64,000 nucleotides of DNA. Source: Cohaesibacter haloalkalitolerans. Its GTDB lineage: Bacteria > Pseudomonadota > Alphaproteobacteria > Rhizobiales > Cohaesibacteraceae. Shown one piece after another: positions 46,380-54,466 of this stretch. Within the stretch, counting starts at the first letter, position 1, and each line of letters starts with the position of its first letter. The notes under the pieces are model-generated. The model saw only the letters and a program-made list of their open reading frames with translations, ran no database searches and was not told where the DNA came from. The stretch spans positions 744,001 to 808,000 of the forward strand of contig NZ_QNUM01000002.1 in NCBI RefSeq assembly GCF_003574655.1, in the 5' to 3' direction. Position numbers and translations under genes: made by a program.

Positions 46380-46424
46380 TGATACATCGTCAGTGCAATG
46401 GAAGATTTGCATAATAATGTATCA
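46380..46424. promoter_or_regulatory. Inverted repeat TGATACAT/ATGTATCA upstream of RND operon
   Basis: Perfect eight-base arms at 46380-46387 and 46417-46424 are separated by 29 bases. The whole element is 45 bases and lies 311 bases before the adaptor gene. It could be two half-sites of a TetR- or MarR-type regulator or a hairpin; no regulator gene is nearby. Confidence 0.4.
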
Positions 46425-46444
46425 GACAGAAATACTCAGAAATA

Positions 46445-46474
46445 AAAAACCGCCCGAAATCAGGCGGCTTTTTC
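46445..46474 (-). terminator. Terminator downstream of hslO
   Basis: CCGCC (46451-46455) and GGCGG (46464-46468) form a stem; on the minus strand it is followed by six Ts. It lies 69 bases past the hslO stop. The stem also has Ts on the plus side. Confidence 0.75.
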
Positions 46475-46542
46475 GTTTGTTAATCAGCGATTGTTTCCAG
46501 AGCACCGAAACCATGTCCCTTGTCTCCAAAGAGACAAGAACA

Positions 46543-47538
46543 TCAATCGGCTTCCGGTTTGGCAACCTCGGCGGGATCGAATTCATAGTGCGTGCTGCAG
46601 AATTCGCACGTCACCTCGATCTTGCCGTCGACAACCATCTCCTTGACCTCATCAGGATCGAAGGTCTTGAACATGTCTCCAATCCGCTCACGGCTGCATG
46701 TGCAGCGGTCAACAATCGGCATGGCCTCGAAGACCCGCGGGCCATTTTCATGAAACAGCCGGTAGAGCAGGGTTTCGGCAGGCACCGCGGGATCCGTCAG
46801 TTCATGATCGTCAATGGTATTGACCAGCGCTTCGCATTCCCGCCAGACATCAACCTCATCGGCATGATAGGTCTTCTGCATTTCCGGATCTGGGTGATCA
46901 CCCGGATGCAGGTCGCGGTGCGGGATGTCTGCGGAGGACTGCGGCAGATATTGCACCAACAGCCCGCCGGCGATCCACTCGCTCTTGGGAGCGCCGTCTT
47001 CCTGCTTGGATACCATCTCGGTGACCGCAAGGCGCACCCGTGTCGGCAGCTGTTCCGATTGCATGAAATAGCTGTGCGCCGCTTCCTCAAGGCTCTTGCC
47101 GTCGAGCACGACAACCCCCTGATAGCGGTTCATGTATTGCCCCTGATCGATGGTCATGACCAGATGCCCCTCGCCCAGCAGGTCTTCCGGGCGGGTCTTG
47201 CCAGCGGCAATCAGCTCCTGCAACGCCTCTTCATCAAAGCGCACATAGGCCCGCACGGCATCCGGCGCGTTGAAATCAACCACCATCATGTTAACAGCAC
47301 CTTTGGACTGCACCTGCAGGATGAACTTGCCCTCGAACTTGAGGGAAGAGCCCAGCAGGGCGGTCAGGGCAATGGCTTCGGCCAACAGGCGGTTGACCGC
47401 ATCGGGATAGTTGTGACGCTGGATGATCCGGGTGACGGTCTCGTTCAGATGCACCATGCGTCCGCGCACGTCCAACCCGTCCACCTGAAAGGGCAGAACG
47501 CGATCCAGCGGCGAAACACTCTTGCTTTGTTCAGTCAT
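46543..47538 (-). CDS. hslO: Hsp33 redox-regulated chaperone
   Basis: A 331-residue holdase activated by oxidation. The C-terminal zinc redox switch is intact: RCTCSRERIG and VTCEFCSTHYEF give the Cys-x-Cys and Cys-x-x-Cys pairs. The N-terminal domain has the VRGRMVHLNETV and SLKFEGKFILQVQ family motifs. The ATG at 47538 is preferred over the GTG at 47547. It is slightly longer than the E. coli protein (292). It follows argF and argD on the same strand, separated by a hairpin. Confidence 0.95.
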   Translation of the reverse strand: MTEQSKSVSPLDRVLPFQVDGLDVRGRMVHLNETVTRIIQRHNYPDAVNRLLAEAIALTALLGSSLKFEGKFILQVQSKGAVNMMVVDFNAPDAVRAYVRFDEEALQELIAAGKTRPEDLLGEGHLVMTIDQGQYMNRYQGVVVLDGKSLEEAAHSYFMQSEQLPTRVRLAVTEMVSKQEDGAPKSEWIAGGLLVQYLPQSSADIPHRDLHPGDHPDPEMQKTYHADEVDVWRECEALVNTIDDHELTDPAVPAETLLYRLFHENGPRVFEAMPIVDRCTCSRERIGDMFKTFDPDEVKEMVVDGKIEVTCEFCSTHYEFDPAEVAKPEAD

Positions 47539-47713
47539 CAGCTTCACTTTCTCTGGCCCCTTCCTCTGGCCTCTTCATTCCCTTCGATCAGGGTGGGACA
47601 ATTCTGTCGAGGCTTGCCCTTTTCGGGTTCGAAGAAGGTCCGGCACACAGTTGGAGGCGATACTCCGGTTGCGCATTCGGTTCATGTTCAATAGCGGCAC
47701 ATACTCAAAGGCA

Positions 47714-47746
47714 AAGGGCGGATACGCCTTGTATCCACCCTTTGTC
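47714..47746 (-). other. Hairpin between argF and hslO
   Basis: CAAAGGG-C-GGATAC, loop GCCTT, then GTATCC-A-CCCTTTG: thirteen pairs and one mismatch. There is no T-run on the minus side, so it looks more like an RNA-stabilising or processing hairpin than a standard terminator. It lies 89 bases past the argF stop. Confidence 0.6.
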
Positions 47747-47835
47747 CCCTGTTTCAGTTGCGTGCGTCAAGGCCCAGAGCGCCACAAGCCGCACCCTTGT
47801 GCGTCCTGCCGCAAGGCCTTGCTTGCCGCCAATTC

Positions 47836-48768
47836 CTAGTCACCAATGGCCTTGTGAAAACACCAGGCCATGACACCCTTCTGTGCGTGCAGGCGGTTTT
47901 CCGCTTCGTCGAAGACAACGGATTGCGGGCCGTCGATCACTTCATCCGTCACCTCCTCGCCACGATGGGCAGGCAGGCAATGCATGAACAGGGCGTCATC
48001 CTTGGCAAGCCCCATCAATCTGGTGTTGACCTGATAGGGTTTCAAGAGATTGTGACGATGTTCCGCATCCTCATCGCCCATCGACACCCAGGTGTCGGTG
48101 ATGATGAGGTCGGACTGGCTGGCGGCTTCGTCAGCGGTGTCGCACATTTCGATGCGCACGCCACGGCCACGCAGCCGATCGATTACGGCATGGTCGGTCA
48201 TAAGTTCATCGGGCACGGCAACACGCATGGTGAAGTCGAAATGCTCGGCAGCATGCAGCCAGGAAGCCAGCACGTTGTTGTAATCCCCGACCCAGGTCAC
48301 GGTCTTGCCCTGCAGCGAGCCGCGATGTTCCTCATAGGTCATGATGTCTGCCATGATCTGGCAGGGATGGGAATAATAGGTCAAGCCATTGATCACCGGG
48401 ACTGTGGCATATTCTGCCAGCTCGGCGACAGCCTGATGGTCGAGCATGCGGATCATGATGCCATCGACAAAGCGCGACAGAACCCGCGCCGTGTCGGGAA
48501 TGCTCTCGCCGCGCCCCAACTGCATTTCTGCACCGGTCAGCATCAATGGCGTTCCGCCCAGCTCGCGCACACCGACATCGAAGGAAACGCGGGTCCGCGT
48601 CGACGGCTTGTCGAACACAAGGGCAATGACCTTGTCTTCGAGCATGTCGGTCCGGCGCTTGACCTTGCGGGCTTCCTTGATCTTGTGTGCGGTCGCCAGA
48701 ATGGTCTTCAGGTCTTCGGTCTTCTGGGTCTCCAAATCGACGAAATGGCGCATGGCATCATTCGACAT
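47836..48768 (-). CDS. argF: Ornithine carbamoyltransferase
   Basis: A 310-residue trimeric enzyme that makes citrulline from ornithine and carbamoyl phosphate. Signature motifs are [15 protein letters not shown] (carbamoyl phosphate site), [21 protein letters not shown] and the ornithine-binding [13 protein letters not shown]. It begins 18 bases after argD. Together these catalyse consecutive arginine biosynthesis steps. Confidence 0.98.
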   Translation of the reverse strand: MSNDAMRHFVDLETQKTEDLKTILATAHKIKEARKVKRRTDMLEDKVIALVFDKPSTRTRVSFDVGVRELGGTPLMLTGAEMQLGRGESIPDTARVLSRFVDGIMIRMLDHQAVAELAEYATVPVINGLTYYSHPCQIMADIMTYEEHRGSLQGKTVTWVGDYNNVLASWLHAAEHFDFTMRVAVPDELMTDHAVIDRLRGRGVRIEMCDTADEAASQSDLIITDTWVSMGDEDAEHRHNLLKPYQVNTRLMGLAKDDALFMHCLPAHRGEEVTDEVIDGPQSVVFDEAENRLHAQKGVMAWCFHKAIGD

Positions 48769-48786
48769 GGCTGCAATCCCCCCTGT

Positions 48787-49989
48787 CTATTCACTGTCTG
48801 CCTTTGCAGCGCGCAAGGTATCGAGCGCCCGCTCCAAAGCCTGGAGTGCAAAATCAATTTCTTCCTGACCGATGGTCAGGGGTGGCGCCAACCGCAAAAC
48901 ATTGTCTCCGGCCCCAACGGTCAAAAGACCCTCGTTGCGGAGTTCGGCAACCAGCTCTGCCGGTGGCATTTTCAACTTGAGCCCGACCAGAAGGCCACGA
49001 CCCCTTATGTCTTCAATCAGATCCGGATAGGCATCCTTCAGCCCGGCCAGCCGCTGCTTGAGGATCAACCCGGTTTTGGCAACATTCTCTAGGAAACCCT
49101 CCTCCAGCACCACATCCAGTACCGCATTGCCAACCGCCATGGCAAGCGGATTGCCACCATAGGTTGATCCATGCGTCCCCGGCACCATCCCCTTGGCAGC
49201 CTCTGCGGTTGCAAGGCAGGCCCCCATCGGGAAGCCACCACCGATACCCTTGGCGATTGCCATGATGTCCGGCGTGATGCCGGCTTCTTCATGGGCAAAG
49301 AGATGGCCGGTTCTGCCGACGCCAGTCTGGACTTCGTCAAGAATTAACAGGATGTTGGTTTCGTCGCACAAATTTCTAAGCGCTTTGAGGAATGACGGCG
49401 AGATTTCCCTGATGCCGCCCTCGCCCTGAATGGGTTCGATCAGAATGCCTGCGGTGGTCTCGTTGATCGATTGTTTCACCAAGTCGATGTCCAGAGCCGA
49501 CAGACTCTCGAAACCGGGCGCTTTCGGACCAAAGCCCTCAAGATACTTGGGCTGGCCACCTGCTGCGATGGTCGCAAGGGTCCGGCCATGGAAGGCACCC
49601 TCGAAGGTCAAGATCGTGAACCGCTCCGGCTCGCCCCTGTCATAATGATAGCGGCGGGCGGTCTTGATGGCACATTCGACGGCTTCGGCGCCGGAGTTGG
49701 TGAAGAAGACCTTGTCGGCGAAGGTCACCGCGCAGAGGCGTTCAGCCAGCTTGTGCTGTCCCGGGATGTCATAGAGGTTGGACACATGCCACAGCTTATC
49801 TGCCTGATTTTTCAGGGCTTCCACCAAGTGGGGGTGGGCATGTCCAAGGCTGTTGACAGCAATCCCCGCGGCGAAATCCAGATAGCGTCGGTTATCCCGC
49901 GTCGTAAGCCAGGCGCCTTCTCCCTTTTCGAATTCCAGGTTGGCTCTTGCATAAGTGGCATACAGCGAAGATTGCGTCATCTTATTCAT
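48787..49989 (-). CDS. argD: Acetylornithine aminotransferase
   Basis: A 400-residue PLP enzyme (class III aminotransferase). PLP motifs: [33 protein letters not shown] with the conserved Asp, and the lysine in [16 protein letters not shown]. It starts the argD-argF pair. The ATG at 49989 is chosen; a second ATG at 49980 has a GAGG at better spacing, and the 20 residues upstream to 50049 lack conservation. Confidence 0.95.
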   Translation of the reverse strand: MNKMTQSSLYATYARANLEFEKGEGAWLTTRDNRRYLDFAAGIAVNSLGHAHPHLVEALKNQADKLWHVSNLYDIPGQHKLAERLCAVTFADKVFFTNSGAEAVECAIKTARRYHYDRGEPERFTILTFEGAFHGRTLATIAAGGQPKYLEGFGPKAPGFESLSALDIDLVKQSINETTAGILIEPIQGEGGIREISPSFLKALRNLCDETNILLILDEVQTGVGRTGHLFAHEEAGITPDIMAIAKGIGGGFPMGACLATAEAAKGMVPGTHGSTYGGNPLAMAVGNAVLDVVLEEGFLENVAKTGLILKQRLAGLKDAYPDLIEDIRGRGLLVGLKLKMPPAELVAELRNEGLLTVGAGDNVLRLAPPLTIGQEEIDFALQALERALDTLRAAKADSE

Positions 49990-50185
49990 CCTCGTCCCAA
50001 GACAAAGGTCTCCTGTTCTCATCCGCCATCCGACAGGCCTATTAAGCATGTCTGTCGAAATGCCGTCTACCGGCCTTGCACAGCAAAAATGCTTGAACGG
50101 GGCTTTATGGCTTCCAATCGCCTAGCCCTAGCAAGTTTCTGCGGCAAGATCAGCAAAAACCCAGCAAGAATGGCAGGATTACAAC

Positions 50186-50209
50186 AAAAAAAGCCGCCCC
50201 AACGGCGGC
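50186..50209 (-). terminator. Orphan terminator upstream of argD
   Basis: GCCGCC (50193-50198), loop CCAAC, GGCGGC (50204-50209), followed on the minus strand by seven Ts (complement of 50186-50192). It lies about 197 bases before argD with no coding gene ending in front of it. Confidence 0.75.
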
Positions 50210-50620
50210 CGGTGAAGGCCCTTCTATTGCAAGAACGGTCCCTGCTTGTCAATCAGAGACTTCACATAACGCACGGAATTTTATGCTACCAAACAATAAA
50301 TCCACAAAATTTTATAGGCCAACTACAATTCTTGCACAAAATAACTGTTACCGGAATTTCTCAACCGACCCTCTGGACATTAATCTTGTTGTGAGAGAGA
50401 TGGGACTTGCCGACACGAAAGGGCTGGCCCAGCCATGCCGTTCGTGCTTCATACCTACGCATGACCAAAAAAATGTTTCACGGACTCCACCCACAAAAGA
50501 TGAACAAGGATTGGGCAGGAGAAGCACGAAAAGGCAGCACCCTCGGCGAAAGCGCAAAGGAAATGGGCAACGGCAGGTAAAAGGACGTAAAGACAAGGAT
50601 ATTCAACACTTGGCCACAGT

Positions 50621-50629
50621 TTATCCACA
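50621..50629 (+). promoter_or_regulatory. Perfect DnaA box upstream of gcrA
   Basis: TTATCCACA, the strongest DnaA consensus, lies 275 bases before the gcrA ATG. In Caulobacter, DnaA activates gcrA transcription, so this fits; function here is inferred. Confidence 0.7.
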
Positions 50630-50695
50630 GGCAATTAACAGTTGAATGAGGATAAATTCAAAAAGCCGTTGTCAAGCGTTTTTTGGACATTCGTT

Positions 50696-50753
50696 GATTC
50701 GATTAGTTGGGGAAAAGGGCTGATTTGCCCCCTCATCCAGTTGCAGCGGACTC
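50696..50753. promoter_or_regulatory. Two GANTC (CcrM) sites upstream of gcrA
   Basis: GATTC at 50696-50700 and GACTC at 50749-50753 match the CcrM methylation site GANTC and lie 151-208 bases before the gcrA ATG. GcrA acts at methylated GANTC promoters, suggesting feedback. Confidence 0.6.
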
Positions 50754-50903
50754 ACGGCGTATAGTAGTTTACAATTTATTAACGAATAACTATCGTGCGG
50801 CAAAATTCTAATTCACTGAAGAAGGTCAAACCTTTGGTTGTACATACACGACCAAAAGCGGCGTTGGTTTGCCTTCTGCAACAGTCTAGACGGAGGCTCA
50901 AAT

Positions 50904-51428
50904 ATGTCTTGGACTGACGAACGCGTAGAACTCTTGAAAAAGCTCTGGTCCGAAGGCCTGAGTGCAAGCCAGGTAGCGGCAGAACTTGGCGGTGTCACTC
51001 GTAATGCGGTTATCGGCAAAGTGCATCGGCTGGGCCTCTCTGGCCGCGCCAAAACAACCACAACGGCCCCACGGGCCCGTCGCCCTCGCACCCAGCAGAC
51101 CAACCGTCCGGCTCGTCCGAGCACCGGCACGTCTGCACCAAGCGTTGGCGCGACGGCTCTCAAGGTCGACAGTCAGCCACAGGTTGCCCCGCAGCCCAAG
51201 GCTGAGAAGCGTCCTGAAGCAGATCCGGTTGTCGTGCCCATTTCCAAGCGCGCATCCATCCTGACTCTGACGGAAAACACCTGCAAATGGCCAATTGGCG
51301 ATCCGGGCGATACCGACTTCCACTTCTGTGGTCACAAGTCCGAATCCGGCTCTCCCTATTGCAAATATCATTCTGAAATTGCCTACAACACCGGTGCCGA
51401 TCGTCGCCGGTCGAAAAAGGCAAGCTGA
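50904..51428 (+). CDS. gcrA: GcrA cell-cycle regulator
   Basis: A 174-residue member of the alphaproteobacteria-specific GcrA family. The N-terminal DNA-binding domain is unmistakable: MSWTDERVELLKKLWSEGLS, then QVAAELGGVTRNAVIGKVHRLGLSGR (split when read). A Pro/Thr/Ala-rich linker follows and the C-terminal RNA-polymerase sigma70-binding part has TENTCKWPIGDPGD and FHFCGHKSESGSPYCKYH with paired cysteines. It activates promoters with methylated GANTC. GGAGG lies seven bases upstream of the ATG; a longer frame from 50838 is less likely. Confidence 0.98.
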   Translation: MSWTDERVELLKKLWSEGLSASQVAAELGGVTRNAVIGKVHRLGLSGRAKTTTTAPRARRPRTQQTNRPARPSTGTSAPSVGATALKVDSQPQVAPQPKAEKRPEADPVVVPISKRASILTLTENTCKWPIGDPGDTDFHFCGHKSESGSPYCKYHSEIAYNTGADRRRSKKAS

Positions 51429-51452
51429 TACGGCCAACACTATTGTGGTTTC

Positions 51453-51485
51453 AAAAGCCGTCCTGAGCAATCAGGACGGCTTTTT
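51453..51485 (+). terminator. Strong terminator after gcrA
   Basis: AAAAGCCGTCCTGA (51453-51466), loop GCAA, TCAGGACGGCTTTT (51471-51484): a perfect 14-pair stem followed by a T-run. Confidence 0.93.
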
Positions 51486-51754
51486 GTTGGCCATGCACTC
51501 GACAAGCCCCACAGTTTGGCCAATTTTCCGGCTCAAAGCCCCTGAACCTGCCCTCATTTCGGTGAAACCTTCACTGTTGGGCAAACTTTTCAAACCCCGA
51601 TATCTGGCCTCGCGACACCTGTCCCGTTCCTTGCCACAGCTACAAGGCGCTGACTTTGCTGCCCTTTTCAACAGCAGAGACTGCAAAGAAACTCTCTCCC
51701 GGCCAGCTCTGGCCGCCGCAACGGATGCCTGGCTTCGTCTGATCGATGTTTGAC

Positions 51755-51783
51755 CTTGAAGCCTGCCACGAATAGCCCCATAT
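51755..51783 (+). promoter_or_regulatory. RpoH (sigma-32)-type promoter for hsp20
   Basis: CTTGAA (51755-51760), 15 bases, then CCCCATAT (51776-51783), matching the heat-shock consensus CTTGAAA-N-CCCCATNT. Transcription would start near 51790. Confidence 0.75.
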
Positions 51784-51970
51784 TATTCACATGTCGAATG
51801 CTTGGATTGAGGTTTGACATGAGGTGTGGCGAAAAGCCTGCCGTGTCTTGGGTTGTGATACAGCCAATCGCTGATGATCACCCAGGGAAATTCACCGTGG
51901 AGCTGCTCGGCACCGAGGCCATCGCGTCGGCTCTGCATTTTGGGGGAACCAGAGCTTGCAAGGTTCAAAG

Positions 51971-52000
51971 TCCCTTTTGCGTGTCGCTTACGAAGAAGGA
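51971..52000 (+). promoter_or_regulatory. Candidate RNA thermometer covering the hsp20 ribosome site
   Basis: TCCCTTTTGCG (51971-51981) can pair with CGAAGAAGGA (51991-52000), with one bulged C and a G-A mismatch, around a nine-base loop. The masked AAGAAGGA is the ribosome site, six bases before the ATG at 52007. An imperfect stem with a G-U pair would melt on warming. It is not the exact ROSE consensus. Confidence 0.55.
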
Positions 52001-52006
52001 CCGCCT

Positions 52007-52459
52007 ATGTCTCGAATGTCTGCCTTTTCCAGCCCTTTTCTGCTCGGCTTCGATGAAGTCGAGCGGGTGCTTGACCGCGTCGCCAAAGGCGCCAACGAGG
52101 GCTACCCTCCCTACAATATCGAGAGACTGGACCCCACCGAGAGCAAACTGCTCGAAGGAAACGGGGGCACCGGGGATGTGCTGCGCATAACCCTCGCCGT
52201 GGCCGGCTTCACCCGCGATCAGCTTGATGTGACACTGGAAGAAAGCCAGCTTGTCATTCGCGGTCGCCAGGTGGATGATCAGAGCCGCCAGTATCTCCAT
52301 CGTGGTATCGCCGCCCGCCAGTTCCAGCGCTCGTTCGTGCTGGCCGAGGGCATTGAAATTCTTGGTGCCGAACTGAAAGATGGGCTATTGTCCATTGATC
52401 TGGCTCGGCCGGAACCCGAGAAAGTCGTCCGCAAAATAGCCATCGACGTAAAAGAGTAA
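52007..52459 (+). CDS. Hsp20 family small heat-shock protein
   Basis: A 150-residue alpha-crystallin-domain chaperone (IbpA type). The N-terminal PFLLGFDEVERVLDRVAKG leads to the domain with YNIERLDPTE, LRITLAVAGFTRDQLDVTLEE and the hydrophobic DGLLSIDLARPEPE; the expected Arg-x-Phe motif region QFQRSFVLAEG is present. It binds unfolded proteins under heat stress. Its control region carries a RpoH promoter and possible thermometer. DUF1150 follows 67 bases later, a common rhizobial pairing. The ATG at 52007 was chosen because GAAGGA is correctly spaced. Confidence 0.95.
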   Translation: MSRMSAFSSPFLLGFDEVERVLDRVAKGANEGYPPYNIERLDPTESKLLEGNGGTGDVLRITLAVAGFTRDQLDVTLEESQLVIRGRQVDDQSRQYLHRGIAARQFQRSFVLAEGIEILGAELKDGLLSIDLARPEPEKVVRKIAIDVKE

Positions 52460-52526
52460 GCGTGTGTTCCACCCAGGTTGTCAGTCTGCCTTATCCTCCC
52501 AATTGCGGGCGATTTGACAGCCAAAC

Positions 52527-52802
52527 ATGAAAGCAGATGCCATGAATGAAGAAGAAATGTATGACGACGAGATGGAAGACGGTCTGGAATCCATCATGTT
52601 GGAACGTCGTATGGCCTATGTGCGTCAGGTGAGCATGGAAGAAGTCATGGATATGTTCCCCGAAGCGCCGGATCTTCCGCAGCATCAGGAATTGTGGGCG
52701 CTGCTGGATGTCCAGGGACAGCCGATTGCCTTGGCCGGATCAGAATCCGCCGTCAAGCTCAGCGCCATGCGTCACGACATCGAAACCGTGAGCGTCCACT
52801 AG
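52527..52802 (+). CDS. DUF1150 family protein
   Basis: A 91-residue acidic-then-basic protein with the family pattern LERRMAYVRQVSMEEVM, LWALLDVQGQPIALAGSESAVKLSA (split when read) and a short C-terminal tail. DUF1150 is restricted to alphaproteobacteria and often follows hsp20, which hints at a stress role, but its function is unknown. The internal ATG at 52542 is an alternative start with no clear ribosome site for either. Confidence 0.85.
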   Translation: MKADAMNEEEMYDDEMEDGLESIMLERRMAYVRQVSMEEVMDMFPEAPDLPQHQELWALLDVQGQPIALAGSESAVKLSAMRHDIETVSVH

Positions 52803-52815
52803 GCATCCTTCCGTT

Positions 52816-52836
52816 CAGGGCCTTTTGTGGGCCCTG
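52816..52836 (+). other. Stem-loop after DUF1150
   Basis: CAGGGCC and GGCCCTG pair around TTTTGTG, 13 bases past the stop. No T-run follows, so it may only protect the transcript end. Confidence 0.5.
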
Positions 52837-52857
52837 CTCCCAGGAAATATGATGGCT

Positions 52858-52915
52858 CGGTCTGAGTCTGCTTCAGACCGACGCCCTTTTATTGGCCCCG
52901 TTTTCGGGGCTTTTT
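52858..52915. terminator. Hairpin and terminator between DUF1150 and chrA
   Basis: CGGTCTGA (52858-52865) pairs with TCAGACCG (52873-52880). GCCCCG (52895-52900), loop TTTT and CGGGGC (52905-52910) are followed by five Ts at 52911-52915. The second hairpin is a classic terminator for hsp20-DUF1150 transcripts and faces the convergent chrA. Confidence 0.8.
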
Positions 52916-52930
52916 CGTGTCGGCAGGCCA

Positions 52931-54289
52931 TCAAAACAGCCCCCAGAGCACGCCGAGACCCGCAGACAGTGAAAGGCTTGTCAGGACAGACAGCTTGCGC
53001 ACATGCAGGCAATAGCCGGCAATCACCGTGAGGGCAAAGAGCACCGGCTCGAAGCTTGCCCAGTGCGGCAGGGTCAGCGTCATTAGCCCCCACTGGTGTT
53101 TGCTCACATCCGCAAACAGCACATGCAGGGCGAACCAGACCGACAGATTGAGAATGACGCCGACCACGGCAGCGGTGATCGCCCGCAGGGCTTCGCGCAG
53201 AGATGGCCGTTCGCCGATCCATTCGATATAGGGCGCTCCGGCAAAGACCCAGAGGAAGCAGGGGGCAAAGGTCGCCCACAGCGTCACGCCCGCTCCGGCC
53301 AGTCCGAGCCACAGGCTGACACCACCATCAGCGCGCGCCGCAGCCAGAAAGCCGACAAACTCGGTCACCAGAATGAGTGGCCCCGGCGTTGTTTCGGCCA
53401 GCCCCAGCCCGTCGAGCATCTCGCGGGCATCCAGCCAGCCATGCAGCGACACCGCGTCCTGTGCCATATAGGCAAGCACAGCGTAGGCACCACCAAAGGT
53501 AACCGTTGCCAGTTTGGAGAAAAAAAGTCCGATTGTGCCAAAGACCGCCATGGGGGAGAGTTGCAGAACCAGCATCAACGGCACCAGCCAGATGCAAAGC
53601 CAGATTGCTATGGTCCTGACCGTCTGACCGAGCGGCACCAACAGGTCCGATTGCTGCCCTGACGCAACCAGATCGCCACGCACCACTCCGCCAGCATCTT
53701 CGCCTTGCCTGCCAAGACAGAATCCATGCCAGGCACCATAAAGGCCCGCGCAGAGGATGATCAGCGGGAACGGGGCCGAGAAAAAGAAGATCGCGATAAA
53801 GGCGAGCGCGGCAATCAGCCAGTGGGCCAAACCATCGAGCGCCTTTCTGCTGACCCGGAACAGCGCTTCCAGCACGATGACCAGCACCGCAGCCTTGATG
53901 CCCATGAACAGCGAGGCGGCAAGCGGTGCTTCCCCAAACAGGGCATAGGCACCAGAGAGCAGCAACACGACCAGCGCGCCGGGCAGCACAAAGGCCAGAC
54001 CTGCGACGAGCCCACCCACCACTCCGTGCAGGCGCCAACCGGCATAGGTGGCCAGCTGCATCGCCTCGGGGCCGGGCAGCATCATGCAGAAGGAAAGGGC
54101 ATTGAGGAACTGACGCTCCGAAAGCCAGCCCTTTTCATCGACGATCATCCGGTGCATCAGGGCAATCTGGGCCGCCGGTCCACCAAATGACAGCACACCA
54201 ATGCGCCACCAGACGGCTGAGGCCTCGCCAAGTGTCGGCTGTAAAGGGGGTCCCTTTGGCCCATCTGCTCGGATGTCTGCTTCCATCAT
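52931..54289 (-). CDS. chrA: Chromate efflux transporter
   Basis: A 452-residue, two-domain CHR family membrane protein. The first domain carries SFGGPAAQIALMHRMIVDEKGW and LPGPEAMQLATYAGWRLHG; the second repeats the pattern in FGGAYAVLAYMAQDAV and TTPGPLILVTEFVGFLAA. About ten to twelve hydrophobic segments are seen. CHR proteins expel chromate in exchange for protons or couple to sulfate status; no ChrB-type regulator is nearby, so resistance is inferred from family only. It converges with DUF1150 across the terminator. Confidence 0.93.
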   Translation of the reverse strand: MMEADIRADGPKGPPLQPTLGEASAVWWRIGVLSFGGPAAQIALMHRMIVDEKGWLSERQFLNALSFCMMLPGPEAMQLATYAGWRLHGVVGGLVAGLAFVLPGALVVLLLSGAYALFGEAPLAASLFMGIKAAVLVIVLEALFRVSRKALDGLAHWLIAALAFIAIFFFSAPFPLIILCAGLYGAWHGFCLGRQGEDAGGVVRGDLVASGQQSDLLVPLGQTVRTIAIWLCIWLVPLMLVLQLSPMAVFGTIGLFFSKLATVTFGGAYAVLAYMAQDAVSLHGWLDAREMLDGLGLAETTPGPLILVTEFVGFLAAARADGGVSLWLGLAGAGVTLWATFAPCFLWVFAGAPYIEWIGERPSLREALRAITAAVVGVILNLSVWFALHVLFADVSKHQWGLMTLTLPHWASFEPVLFALTVIAGYCLHVRKLSVLTSLSLSAGLGVLWGLF

Positions 54290-54466
54290 CTCTTTTTCTC
54301 AATGCCAACCGCAGTCAGGCCACCCCCTGCAGAGTCCTTTGCGAGGGGGCTCCGTCTGTCGCAGGGCAGCGAAACAGCCTTATTGCGTGTCGAACTTGAC
54401 AGGCAGATTACAGAATGCAGCAAAAATGAGGGATCGGGCAGATTTTTTGCGGATCAGGCCATGAGG

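Larger units (their letters stand above)
46070..46542. other. Intergenic region upstream of RND operon
   Basis: About 473 bases with the RND operon promoter on the minus strand and the hslO terminator at its far end. It carries the inverted repeat TGATACAT-N29-ATGTATCA at 46380-46424. No gene is supported. Confidence 0.6.
49990..50903. other. Large divergent control region between argD and gcrA
   Basis: About 914 bases without a credible gene. It contains a minus-strand terminator at 50186-50209 with no gene before it, a perfect DnaA box at 50621-50629, two GANTC sites at 50696-50700 and 50749-50753, and the gcrA ribosome site. The long frame around 50348-50596 on the minus strand has no ribosome site or recognisable content. 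Confidence 0.7.
51486..52006 (+). other. Upstream region of the hsp20 gene
   Basis: About 520 bases. The first 265 show nothing I can name. The rest holds a RpoH-type promoter (51755-51783) and a long predicted leader of roughly 215 bases ending in a hairpin that covers the ribosome site. Short frames in the leader have no ribosome sites. Confidence 0.6.

Noticed and set aside
50348-50596. Minus-strand frame of 82 codons in the argD-gcrA gap
   Set aside because: No ribosome site, erratic residue content and no domain.
50600-50760. A replication origin next to gcrA because of the DnaA box
   Set aside because: Only one perfect DnaA box is seen, with no cluster, no adjacent origin genes and no AT-rich unwinding element. 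A promoter role is simpler.
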